A stretch of DNA of 12,830 nucleotides from CAZDQL01 sp964507325 (GTDB lineage Bacteria; Planctomycetota; UBA1135; GCA-002686595). The first letter of the stretch is position 1. Every line of letters begins with the position of its first letter. This document shows, piece after piece, positions 7,317-12,830 of the stretch. Location of the stretch: assembly GCA_964507325.1 (NCBI GenBank), contig CAZDQL010000137.1, positions 1-12,830 on the forward strand. The letters run 5' to 3'. Under the pieces are notes generated by a model. The model was not told the origin of the DNA, did not search any database, and saw nothing but the letters and a program-made list of their open reading frames with translations. A program made the translations under genes and the position numbers.

Positions 7317-8257
7317 AGGTCCCACTCCTCGGCGCGGTTCTCGTCCGCGTCGCCCTGGTCGCGCACGCTGCGCGAGCGGGAGCGGAGGCGTTCGCGCTTC
7401 TCCTCGGCGCGCTCGAGGCGCTCGGCGATCTCGCCCGCCGACGGCAGGCTCATCAGGACCTCGTCGGGGATGTCGAGCTCCCCCTGCAGCTCGCGCAGGC
7501 AGCGCTTGCGCTCGAGCAGGGCCCGCGACTCGTCGCGCTCGGTGGAGAAGCGCTGCTTGGCCCGCTGGGAGCGCTCCCGGAGCGCCGCGTAGAGGTCCCC
7601 GCCCAGGAGGGCCGAGACGTCGACCTTGGCCGTGCCCTGCTGCGCGTCCTCCTCGACCTCGTCTCCGTTGATCGGGCCGCGGGCGTACTTGGGGAAGAGG
7701 ATCGCCACGTCGGGGCAGACGCGGGCGCAGGCGGGGCAGTTGTTCTTGCACTTGTCCGCGGCCTGGACCTCGATCTCTCCCTCGGCGTCGATCCCGAAGA
7801 CGCCGAAGAGACAGAAGGAGAGGCACTGCATGCAGTTCGTGCAGCGCTCGAAGTCGATGACGGGGTACCAGGCCCTCCAGCCGGATGGGGGAGTGCTGTC
7901 GCCGGCGGCTTGGGGCTCCTCGATCACCGCAGCCGCTCCGTCGAGACCGAGGGCCGCAGCGATCTCCTGCGCGGAGCGTGCGCGCATGTTGTGCACGGGT
8001 ACACCGTCTGCGAGCTCCGCGCCCGCGCCGTGGAAGAGCCAGCGCACCGCCCGCGGGTAGCAGGCGACGACCTCGAGTCCGTCGCGCCGGGCGTGCTCCG
8101 CCAGCGCCGCGTCCCCGCGCGCGGCGAGCTCGCACAGGTCCTGAACCTCCACCAGCTCGCGGTCGCTCGCTGCGAGGTGCGCCAGCACCTGCGCCTTGAC
8201 CCGCGCCGGAACCACCGCGGCGTAGGCGCAGTGGCAGAAGAGGACCGTCCCCGCCAT
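7313..8257 (-). CDS. 2[4Fe-4S] ferredoxin-domain protein with Cys-bearing N-terminal domain
   Basis: A 314-residue protein in three parts. Residues 1-80 form an alpha/beta domain with VLFCHCAYA (5-13), DLCELAAR (40-47) and ACYPRAVRWLF (65-75); its cysteines (8, 10, 42, 66) could bind metal or do thiol chemistry. Residues 131-195 are a ferredoxin: CTNCMQCLSFC (139-149) and CKNNCPACARVC (170-181) supply eight ligands for two [4Fe-4S] clusters. Residues 220-314 are a highly charged, mostly helical tail. The protein is presumably a cytoplasmic electron carrier or docking subunit, plausibly reducing the radical SAM cluster or the lipoyl carrier of the same operon. The ATG at 8257 shares one base with the upstream stop (TGATG) and has GGAGG four bases before it. 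The ferredoxin part is certain; the N-terminal domain I cannot assign to a characterised family. Confidence 0.85.
   Translation of the reverse strand: MAGTVLFCHCAYAAVVPARVKAQVLAHLAASDRELVEVQDLCELAARGDAALAEHARRDGLEVVACYPRAVRWLFHGAGAELADGVPVHNMRARSAQEIAAALGLDGAAAVIEEPQAAGDSTPPSGWRAWYPVIDFERCTNCMQCLSFCLFGVFGIDAEGEIEVQAADKCKNNCPACARVCPDVAILFPKYARGPINGDEVEEDAQQGTAKVDVSALLGGDLYAALRERSQRAKQRFSTERDESRALLERKRCLRELQGELDIPDEVLMSLPSAGEIAERLERAEEKRERLRSRSRSVRDQGDADENRAEEWDL
7325..7330 (-). promoter_or_regulatory. Ribosome-binding site GAGGAG for the radical SAM gene
   Basis: On the minus strand GAGGAG lies eight bases before the GTG at 7316, inside the last codons of the ferredoxin-like gene. Together with the GTGA overlap it fixes the GTG start, although the reading frame stays open far upstream. 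Confidence 0.7.
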
Positions 8258-9384
8258 CAATCCTCCACGGGTGCCACCGCGTCGCGATGGGTCGGCTCGG
8301 GTGGCGCGGGGCGGAAGTGCTCCTGGTGCTCGACCTGGACGCGCAGGCGACCCTGGGAGACCGCGTCGAGGGCGCCGTGCACGGCCTCCAGCAGCAGCTC
8401 CGGATCCGCTTCGGCGCGCAGGTTGACGATCAGCTCCCCGCCGGTGACGCCGTCGACCAGGGCCTCGCGCAGGTCCGGCTCCTCCCTGGAGGAGGTCAGG
8501 GAGAGGGCCGCCAGGCGTCCCGCCGCGTCCCCCGCGTCGAGGGTCGCCTTGAGGTGGGCGATCTCCACCTCGCTGGCGTCGAGGGGCGCGCGGATGCGCT
8601 CCGCCAGCTCCACCAGCAGGCGGTTGGCGTCGAAGGTCCCCTGCGCTTCGTCCTCGAGGCTGAGGCGCGCGGTCAGATTGAGCCAGCCGAGCAGCGCCTC
8701 CCCCTCGGCGTAGAGGTCGTAGTCGACCTCCATCGTGGGCGCCAGGCTCACCTCGTTCTTCAGCAGGTGCTCGAACCAGGCTTGCGTCCCCTCTCCGGTG
8801 CGCGCCGAGCAGGTCAGGACCTCCTTCCCCGGGAAGCGCTCCCTCAATCCCGCCACCAGCCGTTCGCGCTCGTCGCTCGCCAGGGCGTCGCACTTGTTCA
8901 CCACCAGCAGGTCCGCCTCCTCGAGCTGCTTCTCGTAGACGTAGACCACCTTGTCGGAGAATGAGCGCCCCGCCGTCAGCCCCAGGATGCGCGCCGCGCG
9001 CTGGGGGTCGATCACCACCGAGAGGGGGGCGATGGTGATCTGGTCTCCGTAGATGCGGCGCAGGGGGTAGCTGACCGTGGCGACGAGGTCCGTGCAGCTT
9101 CCGACCGGCTCGGCGAGCAGGACGTCCGGGCGGACGCTCTCCTCCAGGCGCTGCGCGGCGTGGGCCAGGGAGGTGAAGCGACAGCAGAAGCACCCGCCGG
9201 CGATCTCCTCCACCGGGTGCCCACGGCTCCTGAGCAGGGCGCTGTCCACCAGACCCTGGCTCTGGTCGTTGGTGATCAGGCCGACGCGCTGGCCCCGCTC
9301 GGTCAGGACGCGCGCCAGGCGCTCCAGGGCGGTCGTCTTGCCCGCACCGAGGAAGCCTCCGATCACCACGTAGCGTGCCTTCAT
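8257..9384 (-). CDS. CobW/COG0523-family GTPase (G3E), operon copy
   Basis: A 375-residue G3E P-loop GTPase. GFLGAGKT (10-17) is Walker A, GGCFCC (63-68) the CxCC metal-binding motif, EPVG (92-95) the G3 region, NKCD (163-166) the guanine-specificity motif and SAR (193-195) a G5-like element. Such proteins use GTP hydrolysis to hand a metal ion to a client enzyme. The segment normally reading NExGE in zinc-type COG0523 proteins is TNDQSQG (38-44) here, so this is a different subgroup and its metal may not be zinc. The C-terminal half (about 220-355) matches the general size of CobW C-terminal domains. It is second in the operon; its ATG overlaps the lipoyl-carrier stop (ATGA) and GGAG lies eight bases upstream. 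The likely job is maturation of a metal centre in an operon partner. Family secure, client inferred. Confidence 0.88.
   Translation of the reverse strand: MKARYVVIGGFLGAGKTTALERLARVLTERGQRVGLITNDQSQGLVDSALLRSRGHPVEEIAGGCFCCRFTSLAHAAQRLEESVRPDVLLAEPVGSCTDLVATVSYPLRRIYGDQITIAPLSVVIDPQRAARILGLTAGRSFSDKVVYVYEKQLEEADLLVVNKCDALASDERERLVAGLRERFPGKEVLTCSARTGEGTQAWFEHLLKNEVSLAPTMEVDYDLYAEGEALLGWLNLTARLSLEDEAQGTFDANRLLVELAERIRAPLDASEVEIAHLKATLDAGDAAGRLAALSLTSSREEPDLREALVDGVTGGELIVNLRAEADPELLLEAVHGALDAVSQGRLRVQVEHQEHFRPAPPEPTHRDAVAPVED
8262..8266 (-). promoter_or_regulatory. Ribosome-binding site GGAGG for the ferredoxin-like gene
   Basis: On the minus strand GGAGG lies four bases before the ATG at 8257, within the last codons of the CobW gene. 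It decides the start, since the frame remains open for hundreds of bases upstream, and it fits the TGATG stop/start junction. Confidence 0.7.
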
Positions 9385-9836
9385 CCTTCGCTCTCCAGAT
9401 AGCGGTCGATCGTGGCCGCCAGCAGCCGCGCGTAGCCCTGCGCGTCGACGCAGTCCTCGTCCGGCTCGCCCCTCAGGGCGTAGAGCCAACCCCGCTCCTG
9501 GGCGCTGCGCTCCACCAGGTCGAGGCTCGTCTCCAGCTCGGGGTTGCCGCCGACGAAGTGCCCGGCCATGGGGGCGAAGAGGTCGCTCACCGCCTTGAAG
9601 CCCTCCACCCAGCCGACGACCTGGCCCTTCTCCACCGCCGCCCCCTCGTCGGCTTGGAGCTCCATGTCCACCGCGTCCCCCAACATGCGCAGGGCGAAGC
9701 GGGTCAGTCCCACGCGCCAGAGACCGCTCTCCACCTCCGCCAGCCACAGGTGACCCGCGGTGTAGCGGTACTCCCGCGGCAGGCGCGTCCGGAAGCGGGC
9801 CCGCTCGAAGGGAAGGGAGGCGTTGTCGGAGGTCAA
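9381..9836 (-). CDS. Glycine-cleavage H-protein-like lipoyl carrier
   Basis: About 151 residues from the proposed start; typical H proteins are about 125-130. YTAGHLWLAEVESGLWRVGL (25-44) matches the H-protein N-terminal fold (compare YSKEHEWL...VGIT). VGWVEGFKAVSDLFAPMAGH (74-93) is the lipoylation hairpin, with K81 the expected lipoyl-lysine. ERGWLYAL (114-121) matches the conserved GGW segment. The fold should carry a lipoyl arm that ferries an aminomethyl, sulfur or redox group. No P, T or L protein of the glycine-cleavage system is in the window, so a role specific to this operon is likely. Start choice is uncertain: TTG at 9836 is the only nearby start-type codon preceding the conserved domain, and it lacks a Shine-Dalgarno. 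The stop overlaps the next ATG (ATGA). This is the first gene of the compact operon. Confidence 0.83.
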   Translation of the reverse strand: MTSDNASLPFERARFRTRLPREYRYTAGHLWLAEVESGLWRVGLTRFALRMLGDAVDMELQADEGAAVEKGQVVGWVEGFKAVSDLFAPMAGHFVGGNPELETSLDLVERSAQERGWLYALRGEPDEDCVDAQGYARLLAATIDRYLESEG

Positions 9837-9900
9837 GCGACGGAGACGGGGGAGGCGTGAGGTAGGGAAGGGGCGTTCGGGGAGGAGAGAGGGTACCCAG

Positions 9901-9920
9901 GGTCGGCTGGACCGACCAGC
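9901..9920. other. Two overlapping, mutually exclusive hairpins upstream of the operon
   Basis: GGTCGG-ctgga-CCGACC (9901-9917, 6-bp stem) and GCTGG-accga-CCAGC (9906-9920, 5-bp stem) share bases and cannot form together. They lie in the 97-nt gap (9837-9933) between the metallohydrolase stop and the lipoyl-carrier gene, next to a GGGTACCC palindrome at 9891-9898. This gap is where an operon promoter, a terminator or a processing site would be expected. No T-run follows, and I see no credible -35/-10 pair. Confidence 0.3.
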
Positions 9921-9933
9921 GGGCGGGTCCCAG

Positions 9934-11961
9934 TCAATCCAACGGATCCAACCCTTCCAGCCACTCCACCAACCCCGGGTGGCGGTCGGCGACGTCGCGA
10001 CCCAGCTCCAGCGCCTGCTCGTGGGCGCGGCGCAGGTACTCGAGGCGCACCAGGTGCAGGAGTTGGGCCGCCACGGCGGTGTCGACCCGCCCCAGGGCAT
10101 TGCGCACCACCTCGGGCCCGATTCCCCCTGCGCGCACGATTTCCAGTGCCTGCGCGCGGGCGCTGGCGCAAGCCCCGTCGCCGTCCACGTCGAAGAAGAG
10201 CGGGTTGGTGGCCGCCAGGGTGTAATCGTTGAGTAGTGGCCACCACGCCCCGCCCACGTCGTCGCCCATCACGACCGCCACCAGCCAGTAGTCGTGGGTG
10301 GGCCAGTCGAGGGAGGGGTCCATGGGGAGGGTGACGTCCAAGGGCTTGGGCATCCCCTCGCCGCCGGCGGGGTGGGTGATCGGGGACTCGTGGACCAGGC
10401 GCCCGTTGGCGAAGAGCAGCAGTCGCCGCGGGGTGACCCAGGAGGGGGCGGCGACCCTGAGCTCGACGTGCCCCAGGGCGTCCCCGGGCAGGGTCTCCCC
10501 GAGGACCGAGCGCTCCCCCAGCCGGGCGTCGACGAAGATCCCCATCGAGATCGAGCTGTGGCCCGCGGCGATGTTGCGGCTGCACTCGATGACGTCGATC
10601 GCCGCGGGGTCGTCGGTGGAGCTCCGCACGTAGGTGCGTCCCTGCCCCACGACCACACCCACCGTGTGGGAGTCCGACGAGCCCACGGCGCTCAGGGGAA
10701 TGCCGCGGTTCAGGAGGGCGAACCAGTCGCGGAAGAGCAGCAGCGGCTCCGGCTCCTCGGTGTCGGAGTTGATCAGCTCCAGCGCGTCGTAGGTGCACGT
10801 CCAATCCCCGGCCCACTCGCCGCTGTGGTGGTCGATCTGCATCACGCCGTGGGGACCGGTGTCGTGGTCGGGCCAGCGCGGGTGGTTCAAGGTGATGGCG
10901 ATGGCCCCCCGCTCGCGGATCCCCTCCACGATCTGGCCCATGTCGTGCAGGTCCCAGGGGGGAACCTCGTCCCGCGGGTCGAGGGGGAAGGCGTTCAGGT
11001 GTCCGATGGGGGTGGTCACCTCGTTGCCCACCACCGGCGTGTAGTAGGCCGTGAGGCCCATGCGCTCCTGGAATGGGCGGTAGTCGGTGTTGTGGTTGTG
11101 GTCGGTGGCGATCGCCAGCTCGATCCCCTCCCCGGCCAGGGTCACCTGGCGCTCCTCGACGCTCGAATCGCCGTGCCCGCTGTGGGTCAGGGTGTGGATG
11201 TGGGTGTCGCAGGCGACGAAGCCGGTGGTGTCCAGCTCGCGCGTCAGCTCGAGCTGGATCCGGTGCAGGTCCCTGGTGACGGGGAGCGGCGCCTGGGCCA
11301 GGCTCCACTCGGTGCCCCGCAGGGCGAAGACGCGGTAGTCGCCGGGGGGCAGCTCGAAGCCCGCCAGCCCGTCGCAGGTGTAGACCACCCCCGTACGCAC
11401 GGCGGTGGAGAGGCGCTCGGCGTAGAAGAGGGGCGCCAGCGCGCCCGTCGAGTCGAGCACCGTCACGCGCGCCGGCAGCGGGGTGGCGCTCTCGCGCTCG
11501 ACGACGCGCACCTCGACGCGTCGCAGGTCGAAGAGCTCCCGGAAGCTCCTCAGGTGCAGGCGGATCTCACCCACCGTGATGTCGTCGCCGGGAACGTCGC
11601 CCACCAGGGTGAAGGTGTTCTCGCCGTCGACGAGCACGCCCGCGGGGATCGCGTAGTAGTGCGTCTCCAGCGGCTCGCTGCGCTCGAGGGTCGCCACGCG
11701 CTGGCCGTTCAGGAGCACGTGCCAGGGGTCGTTGACGTGGCGCTGGCGCAGCTCCAGCGTCCCCTCCCCGGCGAAGGCCCGGCCCTCGAAGACGAGGTCG
11801 ATGCGCTGCCCGTCCGGCGCCGCGGCGGCTTCGGGCCACTCCGGCGTGGAGTCGTCCCCCAGGTGCCAGGTGCGGGTGGAGATGACGAGGGTCTCCTCCT
11901 GGTGGGGGGTGGTGGGGGAGGTCGAGAGGGCGAGGAGCGGGAGGAGGATGGAGAGGTGCAT
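9934..11961 (-). CDS. PHP-domain metallohydrolase, CehA/McbA type, probably exported
   Basis: A 675-residue protein. Residues 3-13 (LSILLPLLALS) form a short hydrophobic stretch resembling a signal peptide, though no basic residue precedes it. Residues 50-240 are beta-rich with a carboxypeptidase-like segment near ARVTVLDSTG (165-173) and FELPPGDYRVFALRGTE. The PHP metallophosphoesterase domain begins at DTHIHTLTHSGHGD (252-265, HxH metal ligands), followed by TDHNHNTD (286-293), GNEVTTPIGHLNAFP (312-325), LNHPRWPDHD (358-367) and VGSSDSH (426-432). FDVDGDG (590-596) looks like an EF-hand-type calcium loop. CehA/McbA members hydrolyse esters, including carbamates, but the substrate here is unknown. 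ATG 11961 is chosen; a longer ATG at 12027 adds 22 residues before the hydrophobic segment and would nearly touch the divergent gene. It lies upstream of the terpenoid operon, 97 nt away, so linkage is uncertain. Confidence 0.85.
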   Translation of the reverse strand: MHLSILLPLLALSTSPTTPHQEETLVISTRTWHLGDDSTPEWPEAAAAPDGQRIDLVFEGRAFAGEGTLELRQRHVNDPWHVLLNGQRVATLERSEPLETHYYAIPAGVLVDGENTFTLVGDVPGDDITVGEIRLHLRSFRELFDLRRVEVRVVERESATPLPARVTVLDSTGALAPLFYAERLSTAVRTGVVYTCDGLAGFELPPGDYRVFALRGTEWSLAQAPLPVTRDLHRIQLELTRELDTTGFVACDTHIHTLTHSGHGDSSVEERQVTLAGEGIELAIATDHNHNTDYRPFQERMGLTAYYTPVVGNEVTTPIGHLNAFPLDPRDEVPPWDLHDMGQIVEGIRERGAIAITLNHPRWPDHDTGPHGVMQIDHHSGEWAGDWTCTYDALELINSDTEEPEPLLLFRDWFALLNRGIPLSAVGSSDSHTVGVVVGQGRTYVRSSTDDPAAIDVIECSRNIAAGHSSISMGIFVDARLGERSVLGETLPGDALGHVELRVAAPSWVTPRRLLLFANGRLVHESPITHPAGGEGMPKPLDVTLPMDPSLDWPTHDYWLVAVVMGDDVGGAWWPLLNDYTLAATNPLFFDVDGDGACASARAQALEIVRAGGIGPEVVRNALGRVDTAVAAQLLHLVRLEYLRRAHEQALELGRDVADRHPGLVEWLEGLDPLD

Positions 11962-12035
11962 GGCTTCAGTGTCGGGACAGGATACCGGCTGCCGCCCGGA
12001 ACGCGCCGTCCGCCGGAGCGCTACCATGCCCGCCC
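11962..12035. promoter_or_regulatory. Divergent intergenic region, presumed to hold two promoters
   Basis: These 74 bp separate the starts of the metallohydrolase (minus) and the second CobW gene (plus), so at least one promoter in each direction is expected here. The only -10-like element I see is TATCCT on the minus strand (11979-11984), without a convincing -35. No AT-rich inverted repeat of Zur type is visible. Strong Shine-Dalgarno sequences are absent for both genes. Confidence 0.35.
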
Positions 12036-12830
12036 ATGGCCGACGAGCGCCTCCCCGTCACCCTCCTCGCCGGCTTCCTCGGGAGCGGCAAGACGACCCT
12101 CCTGAACCGCATCCTCGCCAGCGAGCACGGTCTGCGCCTGGCGGTCGTCGTGAACGAGTTCGGCGACGTGGGGATCGACGGGCGCCTGGTGGTGGGGGGG
12201 GACGAGGAGCTGGTGGAGCTGGCCAACGGCTGTCTCTGCTGCACCATGCGCGAAGACCTGCGGCTGACGCTGGTGGAGCTCCTCGCCCGCCGCCGGCGTC
12301 GCCTCATCGGTCGGGCGCACTTCGATCGGGTGGTGATCGAGGCTTCGGGTCTCGCCTCCCCCGGTCCCGCGGTGCAGACCCTGCTCGTCGACGGGGAGCT
12401 GGCCGCGGGCTACCGCCCGGCGGGGGTGGTCACCCTGGCCCACGCGGAGCACGTCGTCCGCCAGCTCACCGATCACCCCGAGGCCGCCGAGCAGGTCGCC
12501 TACGCCGACCAGGTGCTCTTGAACCACGCCGATCGCGTCGGATCGGAGGAGCTCGCCGCCGCCCGCGAGGCGCTGGTCGCGGTGAACGTCCGGGCCCCGG
12601 TGGTCTCCTGCGTGCGCGCGGAGGTGGACGTCGCCTCCCTCTTCGAGCTTGAGCCCTTCGAGGACGCGGCGGTGCTCTGCGGCTCGTCGTACCCCCGACC
12701 GGAGCACTCGAGCGGCGTGGGCTCGATCACCCTGCGCGCCACCGCGCCCCTGGACGCCGACGCCCTGCGCATCTGGCTCGAGTTCCTCGCCCGCCGCCGG
12801 GGGATGGAGCTGATGCGCGCCAAGGGGGTC
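12036..12830 (+). CDS. CobW/COG0523-family GTPase, second copy, 3' truncated by window end
   Basis: The first 265 codons of a G3E GTPase, running in frame off the window. FLGSGKTT (14-21) is Walker A, VNEFGDVGID (38-47) the canonical NExG-type metal/switch segment, NGCLCC (64-69) the CxCC metal motif, and VVIEASGLASP (98-108) the G3 region. The guanine-specificity motif is NHAD (168-171) where NKxD is normal, so Lys is replaced by His. The last residues, LMRAKGV, match the start of the CobW C-terminal domain. The expected role is GTP-dependent metal delivery or metal homeostasis in the cytoplasm. ATG 12036 is chosen because Walker A follows 13 residues later; an ATG at 12026 is in another frame. 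It is divergent from the metallohydrolase and does not belong to the minus-strand operon. Confidence 0.87.
   Translation, partial: MADERLPVTLLAGFLGSGKTTLLNRILASEHGLRLAVVVNEFGDVGIDGRLVVGGDEELVELANGCLCCTMREDLRLTLVELLARRRRRLIGRAHFDRVVIEASGLASPGPAVQTLLVDGELAAGYRPAGVVTLAHAEHVVRQLTDHPEAAEQVAYADQVLLNHADRVGSEELAAAREALVAVNVRAPVVSCVRAEVDVASLFELEPFEDAAVLCGSSYPRPEHSSGVGSITLRATAPLDADALRIWLEFLARRRGMELMRAKGV

Noticed and set aside
9381..9836. A glycine-cleavage operon
   Set aside because: Only the H-like protein is present; no GcvT, GcvP or dihydrolipoyl dehydrogenase is encoded here.
9833..11308. 491-codon minus-strand frame ending next to the lipoyl-carrier start
   Set aside because: It lies out of frame inside the metallohydrolase, with Arg/Gly/Pro-rich noise. 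The apparent TTGA overlap with the lipoyl-carrier start is therefore not evidence for that start.
11979..11984. TATCCT as a -10 box for the metallohydrolase
   Set aside because: Four of six matches in a GC-rich context with no -35 element at 16-18 bp; mentioned only as a weak possibility within the intergenic entry.
11962..12027. Upstream ATG at 12027 for the metallohydrolase
   Set aside because: It adds a 22-residue polar leader before the hydrophobic segment and leaves only 8 bp to the divergent CobW start, which is too little for two promoters.
10294..12105. 603-codon plus-strand frame across the metallohydrolase and into the second CobW gene
   Set aside because: Antisense shadow; it has no motifs and overlaps two genes with clear motifs.

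Overview
This is a very GC-rich bacterial window, densely coded on both strands, with no intergenic stretch above about 100 bp and no rRNA, tRNA, IS element or CRISPR array that I can see. The family mix (an H-protein-like lipoyl carrier, a CobW GTPase, an Fe-S protein, a radical SAM enzyme, a DUF116/prenyl-synthase fusion and squalene-cyclase-type proteins) resembles my memory of Planctomycetota or a similar deep-branching high-GC Gram-negative lineage. That is an impression, not a phylogenetic result.

Layout. Positions 26-697 (+) encode a small P-loop ATPase/kinase of the AAA_28/NadR-kinase type. Positions 756-1604 (+) encode a helix-turn-helix protein with a long coiled-coil tail. These converge on a long minus-strand gene train. 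Read in its own direction (right to left), the train is: a lipoyl carrier resembling glycine-cleavage H protein (9836-9381), a CobW/COG0523 GTPase (9384-8257), a 2[4Fe-4S] ferredoxin-like protein with a Cys-containing N-terminal domain (8257-7313), a radical SAM enzyme (7316-6120), a DUF116 + polyprenyl diphosphate synthase fusion (6094-4286), a prenyltransferase/squalene-oxidase repeat protein without DxDD (4344-3439), and a class II terpene cyclase-like protein with an intact DxDDTA motif (3442-1646). Junctions are ATGA, TGATG and GTGA stop/start overlaps, one 25-nt gap and one 59-nt overlap, so this is almost certainly one translationally coupled operon.

Upstream on the same strand lies a probably exported PHP-domain (CehA/McbA-type) metallohydrolase (11961-9934), separated by a 97-nt gap with two mutually exclusive hairpins. 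Divergent from it, a second CobW-family GTPase starts at 12036 (+) and runs off the window. The two CobW proteins have different metal-site and G4 signatures.

Interpretation. The operon makes a polyprenyl diphosphate (prenyl synthase domain) and probably cyclises it or a derivative (DxDD cyclase plus a partner repeat protein). The unusual part is the coupling of this terpenoid module to a lipoyl carrier, a metallochaperone-like GTPase, a ferredoxin, a Cys-rich DUF116 domain and a radical SAM enzyme. None of the other glycine-cleavage components is present, so the lipoyl protein probably serves this pathway as a swinging-arm redox, sulfur or one-carbon carrier. This combination is the best candidate in the window for an undescribed system: a redox/radical-tailored cyclic terpenoid pathway. 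The functional linkage is inference from gene order; the individual family calls rest on visible motifs.
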